From the NCBI GenBank assembly GCA_022768065.1, contig JALELS010000019.1, positions 37,709 to 101,708 on the forward strand: a DNA stretch of 64,000 nucleotides. Direction: 5' to 3'. This document shows positions 1 through 7,873 of this stretch, in pieces. How positions within the stretch are numbered: the first letter of the stretch is position 1; each line of letters opens with the position of its first letter. Position numbers and translations under genes: made by a program. Source of the stretch: Ruminococcus sp. GTDB lineage: Bacteria; Bacillota; Clostridia; Oscillospirales; Acutalibacteraceae. The notes under the pieces are model-generated. The model did not search any database. It was given only the letters and a program-made list of their open reading frames with translations, and was not told the DNA's origin.

Positions 1-624
1 TCCGGCTGAATAAAGTATCGGCTCGGCTCTTTCGGGGTCGTACGGCTTTACGGGAGTTGTGCCGATAAGTCTCCAGCCTCCCGGGGAGGCGAGGGGATAA
101 ATTCCCGTTTGCTCGCCGCCGATTCCGACGGCTCCGGCATGGATTTTAGTCCTCGGGTTTTGCAGTCTCGGCGTTTTGATTCTGTCGTCAAGACCTCCGA
201 GATATGCAAATCCGGGCAAAAAACCGAGCATATAAATCAGATAATCCGTACCCGAGTGTATCTTTATAACCTCTTCCTCGGTAAGATTGTTGATTTTTGC
301 AACGTCTTTTAAGTCCTCGCCGTATTCGCCGCCGTACAGCACGGGTATCTCTATGATTTTTTTCCTGTTTTCCGATGATGCTTTAAGGTCGCGGCAGAGC
401 TTTGCTATCTTCGCTTTAAGCTTCTCTCCGCCCGTAATGCACGGGTCATAGATTATAAGAAGCGACCGAAACGTCGGAACAGTCTCGACAATACCGAGAA
501 TGTTTTTTTTACGGAGTGCTTTGTCAAGCGCGTGAACGCAGGCGTTTATTTCGGCGCTTATTTCATTGCCGAATTCGACGGTTATTGCGCTGTCGCCGGA
601 AGAGAGAAATTTAGGAGCATTCAT
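1..624 (-). CDS. pxpB: 5-oxoprolinase subunit PxpB (KipI/allophanate hydrolase subunit 1 family), 3' end outside window
   Basis: The minus-strand frame stays open from an ATG at 624 to the left edge, so the C-terminus is missing. The protein opens with MNAPKFLSSGDSAITVEFGN, and later carries FLPGFAYLGGLDDR, TPRLQNPRTKIHAGAVGIGG, TGIYPLASPGGW and IGTTPVKPYDPE, the signature blocks of the KipI/PxpB family. PxpB works with PxpC and PxpA in ATP-dependent opening of 5-oxoproline to glutamate; an alternative reading is the Bacillus-type KipI kinase inhibitor. AAGAGG lies upstream of the ATG. The DUF4392 gene ends only 17 bp upstream, so the two are almost surely co-transcribed. pxpC and pxpA probably lie off the left edge, but this cannot be seen. 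Confidence 0.88.
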   Translation of the reverse strand, partial: MNAPKFLSSGDSAITVEFGNEISAEINACVHALDKALRKKNILGIVETVPTFRSLLIIYDPCITGGEKLKAKIAKLCRDLKASSENRKKIIEIPVLYGGEYGEDLKDVAKINNLTEEEVIKIHSGTDYLIYMLGFLPGFAYLGGLDDRIKTPRLQNPRTKIHAGAVGIGGEQTGIYPLASPGGWRLIGTTPVKPYDPERAEPILYSAG

Positions 625-641
625 ACAAATACCTCTTGAAA

Positions 642-1718
642 TTATTTTCTGTCGTCAAAAAATCCGAGCTCTATTGTTTTATCAAACCAGGTCTTGCATT
701 TATCGGTGAGCGTGGGAGCGTATCTTATACACTCACGCATCATATTGACCATCATCATATTTGTAGTGAGGTCAAAACCGTCTATCGACGGTATCTGCCA
801 ACCGTACATATCAACCATGCCGCTTCTTGCCGCAGTCTTTAAGACGTCTTTTTCAAGCTCTGCGTCGTGCATGATGTTTATGTCGCCTTTAAGATAGGCT
901 ATTGCAGCAATCATACCGTAGCAGCCCCAGTCCGAAACGGTTGCGGTTATAATGTTGTCTGCGGCAACAACGCTTGCGATTCCTCCGTTACAGCCGCATA
1001 CGCAGTTCGATTTTTCAGAGGTGTAGGGTACGTATTTTTTGATGTGGTCAAGAACTGTGCCCATACCCAATTCGTTTCCGAGGTCGCCTATTGCAATATT
1101 CAAAACCCCGGCCTTTTGAAGCTTTGTAAAGAGTATGTCACCCTTTGCCTCAAGAGCCGTAGTGTTTTTGCCTACCGCGTTGTGATATTCGCCGACGCCG
1201 TTTGCACCGGGGAACTCATTTGCTATTACGGCCTTTGGCATCCCCTTTGAAATAATCTCGTCGGCAAGAGCTTCCGCTTTATCTTTGTCCTTTGTGAATG
1301 GGATGAATGCCATGGAAACGGGGTGAGCATTCATCTCTTCAATGGTATCGTAAAGGTGAAGGCCTATCACCCTTGACATATTTCTGACGGCTTCCACATT
1401 TTCGTCTTGGCAGATTATAACGGGTTTTACATCAAATGCGAGCGACAGTGCTCTTGCAAGAAGCATCGAGCTTACTATACCGTCAGTCTCGGCATGATGA
1501 TGGTCAAGCAAAACGAAGCCGGTCATTATATATACAATATCGTCTTTTTTAAGTGTCGCGCACAGCTTTTTGGCAGCGTTCATTGTAGTGGGCATACCGG
1601 TATACTCGCGCGAGGCCTTGTAGAGAATGCGGCAAACACCGTATCCTCGCGGATCGAGATTTGCGAGATTATCAAGATTTTCGCCTATATTAAGGTCTGT
1701 AAGTGCTTTTTGATCCAT
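642..1718 (-). CDS. DUF4392 protein, D-glutamate cyclase-like (C-terminal type)
   Basis: This 358-residue cytoplasmic protein matches the DUF4392 family, the domain that forms the C-terminal half of the eukaryotic mitochondrial D-glutamate cyclase DGLUCY. Visible family blocks are ETDG (77-80), NEFPG (167-171), GEYHN (176-180), GDLGNELGMG (211-220) and a Cys cluster CVCGC near 239-243. DGLUCY turns D-glutamate into 5-oxo-D-proline; that this stand-alone protein does the same is inference from the family and from the neighbours, a D-amino-acid transaminase upstream and PxpB 17 bp downstream. No DUF1445 (N-terminal half) is visible in the window. The start is set by GAGGGAG about 8 nt upstream of the ATG. 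Confidence 0.75.
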   Translation of the reverse strand: MDQKALTDLNIGENLDNLANLDPRGYGVCRILYKASREYTGMPTTMNAAKKLCATLKKDDIVYIMTGFVLLDHHHAETDGIVSSMLLARALSLAFDVKPVIICQDENVEAVRNMSRVIGLHLYDTIEEMNAHPVSMAFIPFTKDKDKAEALADEIISKGMPKAVIANEFPGANGVGEYHNAVGKNTTALEAKGDILFTKLQKAGVLNIAIGDLGNELGMGTVLDHIKKYVPYTSEKSNCVCGCNGGIASVVAADNIITATVSDWGCYGMIAAIAYLKGDINIMHDAELEKDVLKTAARSGMVDMYGWQIPSIDGFDLTTNMMMVNMMRECIRYAPTLTDKCKTWFDKTIELGFFDDRK

Positions 1719-1748
1719 AATTATTCTCCCTCTTTAAAAAGAATACAA

Positions 1749-1775
1749 GGCTGTTTCGATTTAAGCGAAACAGCC
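1749..1775 (-). terminator. Intra-operon hairpin between dat and the DUF4392 gene
   Basis: A perfect 10-bp inverted repeat (GGCTGTTTCG / CGAAACAGCC) with a 7-nt AT-rich loop lies between the two genes. Read on the minus strand it is followed by TTGTATTCTTTTT, so it could act as a partial terminator or attenuator lowering expression of the cyclase and pxpB relative to dat, or as an mRNA-stabilising stem. Confidence 0.5.
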
Positions 1776-1800
1776 GTATTGCAGATGTGTATTATCGGTT

Positions 1801-2640
1801 TTATTCACCGCATTCGTCATGAAGACGTTTGAGGTATGCATCCTGAAGAGTTTTGATGATTTCGGGAGCTTTGCCGCCGACGGGCTCACCGTCAAGCTCG
1901 CATGCAGGCATACAAAGAGCGCCCGAGGACGAAACTATTATTTCGTCGGCGTTTTTAAGCTCTTCGAGAGTATAGTCGCGTTCTTCTACCGGTATGCCTT
2001 TTTCGTGGCAAATCTCTATAAGGTGCTTTCTGGTGATACCGGGCAAAACGAGGCAGTCAAGCTGATGAGTAATGAACTTGCCGTCTTTTATTATTGAAAC
2101 GTTTGAGTGAGCGCACTCCGTTACAAGATCGCCGCGGTGAAATACAGTTTCGTCGCAACCCTTTTCAAGAGCTCTTTGCGAAGCCAAAACGCTCGGTATA
2201 AGGTTAAGAGTTTTAACATTGCAGTAATAAAATCTCTTGTCCTCCATGGTAGCGAGCTTGTAGCGAAGAGATAAATCCTTCATCGGGCAGGGCCTTGTGT
2301 ATATAAGGAGATTAGAGGGCGAGTCGGGGAAAACGTGATTGCGTATTCCGGTTCCTCTTGTGGCTTCCCAATAAACAAACTGATTGGGGTCATCCACCTT
2401 GTTCACGCACTCATAGAGTGTCTTTTTAAGCTCTTCACGCGGCATCGGAGTAGGTATTTCGAGCAGCCTGCAGCTGTTGTAAAACCTGTCGAGGTGATCC
2501 TCAAGCGCAAAGATAGTGCGGTTTACCGAATATGTAGCGTCGTAAACTCCGTCGCCGAAGTACATGGCGCGGTCGTTCATCGGGACCGTCATCTTTTCAA
2601 TAAGATCAAATTTGCCGTTGTAGTAACCGATATTTTCCAT
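1801..2640 (-). CDS. dat: D-amino-acid (D-alanine) transaminase, class IV PLP aminotransferase
   Basis: The 279-residue protein is a fold-type IV aminotransferase. Lys143 in NVKTLNLIPSVLASQ is at the place of the catalytic Lys of Bacillus D-alanine transaminase, and the later block TECAHSNVSIIKDGKFITH with LVLPGITR matches the D-amino-acid transaminase pattern better than IlvE. It interconverts D-alanine plus 2-oxoglutarate with pyruvate plus D-glutamate, supplying D-Glu for peptidoglycan or, with the downstream genes, for conversion to 5-oxoproline. GGGGAG lies upstream of the ATG. It is the first gene of the unit and has its own consensus promoter. A 4-amino-4-deoxychorismate lyase or branched-chain enzyme cannot be fully excluded. 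Confidence 0.85.
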   Translation of the reverse strand: MENIGYYNGKFDLIEKMTVPMNDRAMYFGDGVYDATYSVNRTIFALEDHLDRFYNSCRLLEIPTPMPREELKKTLYECVNKVDDPNQFVYWEATRGTGIRNHVFPDSPSNLLIYTRPCPMKDLSLRYKLATMEDKRFYYCNVKTLNLIPSVLASQRALEKGCDETVFHRGDLVTECAHSNVSIIKDGKFITHQLDCLVLPGITRKHLIEICHEKGIPVEERDYTLEELKNADEIIVSSSGALCMPACELDGEPVGGKAPEIIKTLQDAYLKRLHDECGE

Positions 2641-2749
2641 TTTTGTCAGCTCCCCAAAATAATGTTATATAAAAGCAAAATAAGCCAAGCCCAATTGAGT
2701 TTTGTCCGCCATCGCACAGAATTCAAATAGACTTAACTTACAATAAGAC

Positions 2750-2778
2750 ATTATAATACGGCAATTTTTTTCTGTCAA
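2750..2778 (-). promoter_or_regulatory. SigA promoter of the dat operon
   Basis: On the minus strand TTGACA (2773-2778) and TATAAT (2750-2755) are 17 bp apart, a full consensus match. Transcription would start near 2743, leaving a leader of about 100 nt before the dat ATG. I found no recognisable riboswitch in that leader. Confidence 0.85.
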
Positions 2779-2823
2779 TAAAAATTAAACAAATCTTAAA
2801 AAATGTCGAAATTGACGAAAAAA

Positions 2824-3621
2824 TCACCTGATATGTACTATTTCGCCCGAAGTTATGGTCTTTGTTTCGCCGTCCGACAAAATTACGAGACCGCCGTCGG
2901 GGGCAATGTCAAGAACCTTTGCGTCATATTCGCTGTCCGGCGTTATAACTTTAACGGTCTTGCCTAAAGATGCCGAGTACATTTTCAGTCTGTTTATTAT
3001 TTCGGCTGTATTTTCGGCGTTGAGAGCGTCGCGGCGTATAACGTAGCGGTCGAGGTTGTTTACAATGTCAACCGCTATTTCGTTGTGGTCAAGCTCGCCC
3101 TCGTATTTATCGCCTATGCTTGCCGCCGTATACATTATTTCCTCGGGAAATTCCTGCTTTTCAATATTAAGGCCTATCCCGACCACGGCGTATTTGGGTT
3201 TGCCGTTTTGGTTTACTATTTCGCAAAGTATGCCGCATATTTTTTTGCCGTCGAGCAAAATGTCGTTCGGCCATTTGATTTTGCAATCAAAATCAAAGAA
3301 GTTAAAGAGCGTGTCGCGTACCGCAAGTCCCGCAAGACTCGACAGCAGGTCAAAATTGGGTTCTTTTCCGCTTATTTCGTAGACAACGGAAATGTAAACG
3401 CCCTTTCCCTCAGGCGAGCAAAATGTTCTGCCGGAACGACCCTTGCCGGCGGTTTGGCAGTCCGATACGACGAATGCTCCGAGGCCTTTACCCTCGGCGC
3501 AAAGCTTTTTTGCAACATCGTTTGTCGATTCGGTCTCGGCAAAATAATGCAGTCTGCGTTTTGAGCGGTACTGCCTTAAATGGTATATAAGGCTTCTTTC
3601 GTTAAGCATAAGGTTATTCAT
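2824..3621 (-). CDS. birA: Biotin--protein ligase without HTH domain
   Basis: This 265-residue protein is a biotin--[acetyl-CoA-carboxylase] ligase. It shows the adenylate-binding GRSGR loop (61-65), KWPNDILLDGKKICGILCE (116-134) and a C-terminal SH3-like domain ending in SGEIVHIR. It lacks the N-terminal winged helix of bifunctional BirA, so it should attach biotin without repressing genes. The window holds a second ligase with an HTH (18510-19460). No strong Shine-Dalgarno is seen before the ATG, although family alignment begins soon after it. The gene is monocistronic between two promoters. Its specific carrier-protein partner is not visible here. Confidence 0.92.
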   Translation of the reverse strand: MNNLMLNERSLIYHLRQYRSKRRLHYFAETESTNDVAKKLCAEGKGLGAFVVSDCQTAGKGRSGRTFCSPEGKGVYISVVYEISGKEPNFDLLSSLAGLAVRDTLFNFFDFDCKIKWPNDILLDGKKICGILCEIVNQNGKPKYAVVGIGLNIEKQEFPEEIMYTAASIGDKYEGELDHNEIAVDIVNNLDRYVIRRDALNAENTAEIINRLKMYSASLGKTVKVITPDSEYDAKVLDIAPDGGLVILSDGETKTITSGEIVHIR

Positions 3622-3687
3622 TTATCATCAGTCCGTTTCGGTTTAAATATGGTATAATATTGCAGCTTGGTTCGTTGCAACACTGAT

Positions 3688-3716
3688 ATTTTACATAATA
3701 GCATTTGCAAGGTCAA
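3688..3716 (-). promoter_or_regulatory. Probable SigA promoter of birA
   Basis: On the minus strand TTGACC (3711-3716) and TAAAAT (3688-3693) are 17 bp apart, about 65 bp upstream of the birA start. Confidence 0.6.
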
Positions 3717-3896
3717 GTAAAATTGAAAAAAACGGACGGCTCAATGTAACTTAATCACTTCTTAATATCTTACGGCTCTATACATTATAAGTACAAAATC
3801 ATGCTTTGTGGGGCGTAAACTCCGCGTTCGGTGCGGTACCGTATTGTGTGAAGTAAAAAAATGTTAAAATTTTATGACTAATTTATATATTATCCA

Positions 3897-3925
3897 TTGA
3901 CTTTTTTTGCGATTTATTGTAAATT
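3897..3925 (+). promoter_or_regulatory. Probable SigA promoter of the Ser-rich surface protein gene
   Basis: TTGACT (3897-3902) and TAAATT (3920-3925) are 17 bp apart in an AT-rich context, about 70 bp before the ATG at 3998. Confidence 0.65.
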
Positions 3926-3997
3926 ATATTATGTTATGCAACAAATATGTATGAGTGAAGTTTAGCTTTTAAAACCACTCGGAAGGGGAAACTCACT

Positions 3998-4999
3998 ATG
4001 TCTAAAAAAGAAAAAATACCTTCAACTCCCGAAATGAGAGCTCAAAAGCTTGCTCGCAGTGCCGAAAAGAGAAAGATTTTCGGTAAGACTTTTGAAAAAG
4101 CTTTCGGAATAATGCTTGCACTTTTGCTTGTTTACTCGGTATGCAGCATAGCTTTTAAGCCTGCTACCGCTTCAGTGGCAACAAATGCCGGCACTCAGAC
4201 TTCGTCTTCGGGCAGTTCGGGCAGTTCATCTTCAGGCAGCTCTTCTTCGGGCAGCGCTTCATCAAGCTCTTCGGGCAGCGCTTCTTCCGATAATGCCGCT
4301 TCCGCTTCGTCGGACAACGGTTCATCGGCAGCTCAGAGTGATGCCGCAGCTCCCACGGAACTTTCCGCATCGAGCTCTGTAGAAGATGTTGTTAATTACT
4401 TCAACAAGGCTATCAACAATGTTAAGCCGAACGCTAAAGAGGTAACTCTTACAAAAGAGACAAACTCTCAGGCAGGCAACATTTCCGGCGACCTTCCCAA
4501 GACTCTTACAAGTATGGCTGATTCTCTTGTATCTTCAAATATGGGTGATAAAGATCTTTCAAGCGTTTCTCCGGCAACTTCCGTTGAAGATAAAAACGCT
4601 ATGTTCCCCGTAGAGAACGAGAGCTGGTCAAGCAAGCTCACAGCCGACGACATCGAGAGCAAAGAAGTAGTTGATAACGGCAGTTCTTATGTTATAACTC
4701 TTTACATCAAGGCAGACGAGCCGTCGACGGACACCGCTCACGGCAACGGCCACAACGGTAAGATTTTCTCGGTTATTATGCCGTCAATAGTTACCGATAA
4801 CGCAGGTCCTGCAGCAAGCGTCATCAAGGATGTTAAAACAGGTCACAGCGACGGTTATGTTAAGGTTACCGTTGATAAGGCATCGGGTAATGTTACCGAG
4901 GCTACATACTATTTCGTATGGACTCTTTCTCTTACCGCATTGTCAAAGAACGTTTCAATTCCGTTCGGTCTAGAAAAGGACTTCACAATTGCTTGGTAA
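3998..4999 (+). CDS. Membrane-anchored protein with Ser/Gly-rich linker, function unknown
   Basis: I do not recognise this 333-residue protein. It has a basic cytoplasmic N-terminus (1-34), one membrane segment (about 35-53, FGIMLALLLVYSVCSIAF) with no signal-peptidase site, a Ser/Gly/Ala-rich linker (about 68-128), and a compact C-terminal domain of about 200 residues that should lie outside the cell. The C-terminal domain has no Cys and many Asp/Ser residues. GGAAGGGG upstream fixes the ATG. It has its own promoter and a strong terminator, so it is a single-gene unit. The linker suggests a spacer through the cell wall; binding or enzymatic function is not evident. Confidence 0.85.
   Translation: MSKKEKIPSTPEMRAQKLARSAEKRKIFGKTFEKAFGIMLALLLVYSVCSIAFKPATASVATNAGTQTSSSGSSGSSSSGSSSSGSASSSSSGSASSDNAASASSDNGSSAAQSDAAAPTELSASSSVEDVVNYFNKAINNVKPNAKEVTLTKETNSQAGNISGDLPKTLTSMADSLVSSNMGDKDLSSVSPATSVEDKNAMFPVENESWSSKLTADDIESKEVVDNGSSYVITLYIKADEPSTDTAHGNGHNGKIFSVIMPSIVTDNAGPAASVIKDVKTGHSDGYVKVTVDKASGNVTEATYYFVWTLSLTALSKNVSIPFGLEKDFTIAW
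4199..4381 (+). repeat. Low-complexity Ser/Gly-rich coding repeat
   Basis: This stretch encodes residues 68-128 of the surface protein. Short in-frame units based on TCTTCGGGCAGT or GGCAGCTCTTCT recur irregularly, giving GSSSS/GSASS peptides and then SSDNA/SSDNG units. Such tracts change length by slippage, so copy number may differ between strains. Confidence 0.8.
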
Positions 5000-5021
5000 T
5001 TAAGCTAAACAAACAAATTTT

Positions 5022-5055
5022 AAGGCACCTCAAAACGAGGTGCCTTTTATTTTTG
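5022..5055 (+). terminator. Rho-independent terminator of the Ser-rich protein gene
   Basis: A perfect 10-bp stem (AAGGCACCTC / GAGGTGCCTT, loop AAAAC) is followed by TTATTTTTGT. Confidence 0.9.
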
Positions 5056-5150
5056 TCGTTGTACCGATAGTAAAAACCGATTTTTTGCGGATAAAGCTAT
5101 CGGTATCTTTTCAGCAATGCAAAACGTAATCGGCAGCAGTAACAACAGTT

Positions 5151-5198
5151 GTAAAAAAAGAGTAAAAAATGAGGTGCGCCGAAACAGCGTACCTCATT
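5151..5198 (-). terminator. Terminator of the ACT/UPF0210 unit
   Basis: A 12-bp stem with one G-T pair (5168-5179 with 5187-5198) follows the stop of the UPF0210 gene. Read on the minus strand it ends in a run of T interrupted by ACTC (5151-5167). The convergent terminator at 5022 is separate. Confidence 0.8.
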
Positions 5199-5219
5199 TT
5201 GTCTTTGTACTTTTAAGCC

Positions 5220-6575
5220 TCAGTTTTTAAGACTCTGAAGCGGTGCCGGTATTCTTCCGCCGCGATTAATGAATTTTGCGGGTGAAGAGGTGTTTACTTT
5301 CATTATGGGCGAGCTGCCGAAGAGACCGCCGAATTCAACCTCGTCGTCATCGCTTCTGCCGATTGCCGGGATAACCCTCACGGCTGTGGTTTTTGAATTA
5401 ACCATACCGATAGCCGCCTCGTCCGCGATTATTGCGGATATTACCTCGGCAGGCGTATCGCCCGGTACGGCTATCATATCAAGACCTACGGAGCATACTG
5501 CGGTCATAGCCTCAAGCTTTTCTATTTTGAGCGTTCCGCTCCTTGCGGCGTCTATCATTCCTGCGTCCTCGGAAACGGGGATAAACGCGCCCGAAAGACC
5601 GCCGACGTGCGATGAAGCCATAACGCCGCCTTTTTTAACAGCATCATTCAAAAGAGCAAGGCAAGCTGTTGTGCCGCAGGCACCGCACTGCTCAAGACCC
5701 ATTTCTTCAAGAATATGTGCAACCGAATCGCCGACCGCCGGCGTGGGAGCAAGTGACAAGTCCACTATACCGAACGGAACTCCGAGCTTTTCGGCGGCTC
5801 TTGATGCTACAAGCTGACCGACCCTTGTTATTTTGAATGCGGTTTTCTTAACAACGTCGGCAACATCGGTTATATTGCCGTCGGGGATTTTTGTAAGAGC
5901 CGAGCGAACAACTCCGGGGCCCGATACGCCTACGTTGATAACGCTGTCGGGTTCTCCTGCACCGTGAAAAGCACCTGCCATAAACGGGTTGTCATCGGGT
6001 GCGTTGCAAAATACAACGAGTTTTGACGGACCTACAAGACCTTTATCTTTGGTAAGAACAGCCGATTCGCGGACTATTTTTCCCATAAGAGCAACAGCGT
6101 CCATATTTATACCGGCTTTTGTGGAACCTATATTAACGCTTGAACAGAGTCTTTCGGTTACGGCAAGAGCCTCGGGTATGCTTCTTATGAGCTCTTCGTC
6201 GCCCTTTGCAAATCCCTTTTGCACAAGTGCCGAATATCCGCCCAAAAAGTTTACCCCGACTGCCTTTGCGGCTTTGTCAAGAGTCTTGGCGTATTTTATG
6301 GGGTCGCCTCCGGCAGAGGCAAATATCATTGATATGGGGGTTACGGCTATGCGTTTGTTGATTATCGGAACGCCGTATTCCTTTTCAATCTCTTCACCTG
6401 TTTTGACGAGATTTTCCGCTTTGCGGCATATCTTGTCGTAAATTCTGTCGCACGCCCTGCCGGCGTCGGAATCCGCACAGTCAAGAAGAGATATTCCCAT
6501 AGTGATGGTTCGTATGTCGAGATTTTCCTCTCGAATCATATTGATGGTTTCGAGTATATCCTGTGTGTTTATCAT
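5220..6575 (-). CDS. PFL (UPF0210/DUF711) family protein
   Basis: The 451-residue cytoplasmic protein matches the UPF0210 family, distantly related to pyruvate formate-lyase. Recognisable blocks are [10 protein letters not shown] near the N-terminus, [54 protein letters not shown] and VGVSGPGVV. The biochemical role of the family is not established. It sits 32 bp behind an ACT-domain gene, a pairing conserved across Firmicutes (for example in streptococci), which suggests amino-acid-responsive control or a complex of the two proteins. It ends at a hairpin terminator. Length is as usual for the family. Confidence 0.88.
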   Translation of the reverse strand: MINTQDILETINMIREENLDIRTITMGISLLDCADSDAGRACDRIYDKICRKAENLVKTGEEIEKEYGVPIINKRIAVTPISMIFASAGGDPIKYAKTLDKAAKAVGVNFLGGYSALVQKGFAKGDEELIRSIPEALAVTERLCSSVNIGSTKAGINMDAVALMGKIVRESAVLTKDKGLVGPSKLVVFCNAPDDNPFMAGAFHGAGEPDSVINVGVSGPGVVRSALTKIPDGNITDVADVVKKTAFKITRVGQLVASRAAEKLGVPFGIVDLSLAPTPAVGDSVAHILEEMGLEQCGACGTTACLALLNDAVKKGGVMASSHVGGLSGAFIPVSEDAGMIDAARSGTLKIEKLEAMTAVCSVGLDMIAVPGDTPAEVISAIIADEAAIGMVNSKTTAVRVIPAIGRSDDDEVEFGGLFGSSPIMKVNTSSPAKFINRGGRIPAPLQSLKN

Positions 6576-6607
6576 AGAATTCTTCCCTTGCTTGGAATAT
6601 TTATAAA

Positions 6608-6877
6608 TTATATGTGATGCATCGTATTAAAAATGTCCTCGTGAACAGCGTTCATTGAGAGCCCTGTTTTTTCGCCGAGAGCCGTTATTTCATCAGCAAA
6701 AGAGGTAAAGGGTATATCGCATTTGTCAACGTCAACGAGCATTATCATACAAAACATATCCTGTAAAATAGACTGTGTAACCTCAATTATGTTGACGGAA
6801 TGTTTCGCACAGAGCGTTGAAACCTCTGCGAGGATGCCGACGGTATCCTTACCGACAACGGTTATAATAGAACGCAT
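6608..6877 (-). CDS. ACT domain protein (UPF0237 family)
   Basis: The 89-residue protein is a single ACT domain ([20 protein letters not shown] then [21 protein letters not shown]), a fold that binds small effectors such as amino acids and is related to GcvR. The frame could begin at a TTG at 6892, but GGAGG lies 8 nt before the ATG at 6877 and the first conserved residues follow that ATG, so the shorter start is preferred. The UPF0210 gene follows after 30 bp, so the two form an operon. The ligand is unknown. Confidence 0.88.
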   Translation of the reverse strand: MRSIITVVGKDTVGILAEVSTLCAKHSVNIIEVTQSILQDMFCMIMLVDVDKCDIPFTSFADEITALGEKTGLSMNAVHEDIFNTMHHI

Positions 6878-6952
6878 AAAATGTACCTCCAAAAAAATTC
6901 TTAGGCTATTTTATCACACTTTCGCCGCGTTTAACATATCAAATGACAATTT

Positions 6953-6984
6953 TTTTCAAAAAAGAGTATATTCTTTTTTGAAAA
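6953..6984. repeat. 13-bp inverted repeat in a divergent promoter region
   Basis: A perfect 13-bp inverted repeat (6953-6965 and 6972-6984, 6-nt centre GTATAT) lies between the ACT gene and the HisJ-like gene, next to TATTAT-like -10 sequences. It could be an operator for both directions; being almost all A/T, chance is possible. Confidence 0.45.
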
Positions 6985-7027
6985 TATGCTATTATATCCT
7001 AAGAATATTACCATACGAGGCGATTTG

Positions 7028-7840
7028 ATGTATCAGAGAACAGTTGACCTGCACGTCCATACCGACAACTCTCCGGACGGCAACCATTCCGCAATGTTTA
7101 TCTGCGAAAGAGCCGAGCTTTCGGGGCTTCGTGCTTTGGCGTTCTGCGACCATTGCGAGATAGACAGCTTTTATCAGGACAAGTATGATAAACGTATACG
7201 TTCGGCGTATTACGAAGTGGCAATGGCACAGTCGGCATTCCGCGGAAAGGTACTTGTGCTTGAGGGGATAGAGCTTGGGCAGGCACACTACAACCCCGAG
7301 CTTGCCGAAAAAGTCTTGTCCCTGCGGGAGTATGACCAGGTTATAGGTTCTGTGCACAATCTTCGCAATACTCAGGATTTTTATTATATGGACAGTTTTA
7401 CCGAGGAGAGCGCAAACGATTATTTTGACCGCTATCTCGATGAAATTCTCGGGCTTTTGGAGTGGGGCAATTTCGATATACTCGCCCACCTTACGTATCC
7501 GCTCAGATATTTTTACGCAAAATCGGGTATCAGCATTGATATGTCAAAGTACAGCAAAAAGGTTGATGAAATATTAAAGCTGACCGCCGAAAAGGATAAG
7601 GCGCTCGAAGTGAATTCGGCGGGACTTCGCCAGCCCATTAAAAAGCTCGCCCCAGAAGCGGATGTTGTAAAGCGTTTTAAAGAACTCGGCGGAAAATATG
7701 TAACCTTCGGTTCGGACGCGCATTTTGCAGAAGACCTTGCGGCAGGACTTACCGAGGCATATGACGCTATGAAAGCCGCCGGATTTAAAGAAATGACGCT
7801 GTTCCAGCAGCGTACGCCTCTTTTGATGCCCATTGAATAA
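7028..7840 (+). CDS. HisJ-family histidinol-phosphatase (PHP domain)
   Basis: The 270-residue protein has all metal-binding blocks of a PHP-fold phosphoesterase: DLHVHTDNSPDG, FCDHCEID, GSVHNLR, ILAHLTYPLRY and FGSDAHF. This is the HisJ/HisK class, which hydrolyses L-histidinol phosphate in histidine synthesis. No other his gene is nearby, so a different phosphate ester substrate is possible. The frame extends upstream to an ATG at 6986, but that codon overlaps a likely -10 region; ACGAGG followed by the ATG at 7028 is chosen instead. ispE follows after 33 bp. Confidence 0.85.
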   Translation: MYQRTVDLHVHTDNSPDGNHSAMFICERAELSGLRALAFCDHCEIDSFYQDKYDKRIRSAYYEVAMAQSAFRGKVLVLEGIELGQAHYNPELAEKVLSLREYDQVIGSVHNLRNTQDFYYMDSFTEESANDYFDRYLDEILGLLEWGNFDILAHLTYPLRYFYAKSGISIDMSKYSKKVDEILKLTAEKDKALEVNSAGLRQPIKKLAPEADVVKRFKELGGKYVTFGSDAHFAEDLAAGLTEAYDAMKAAGFKEMTLFQQRTPLLMPIE

Positions 7841-7873
7841 TATTAAATATTTAAATCGAAACGGAATTTATTT

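Larger units (their letters stand above)
3622..3997. other. Divergent intergenic region between birA and the Ser-rich protein gene
   Basis: This gene-free stretch carries one promoter in each direction. Its middle (about 3800-3855) has a GC-richer patch with a short stem CCGC/GCGG and no open frame. I see no riboswitch, tRNA or repeat. Confidence 0.6.

Noticed and set aside
4164..4370. Basic, Cys-containing minus-strand frame inside the Ser-rich gene
   Set aside because: It is the complement of the low-complexity Ser/Gly repeats, which leave all frames open.
5062..5105. 9-bp inverted repeat TACCGATAG/CTATCGGTA between two convergent genes
   Set aside because: Loop of 26 nt and only a weak T-run; two better terminators flank it, so no separate role is claimed.
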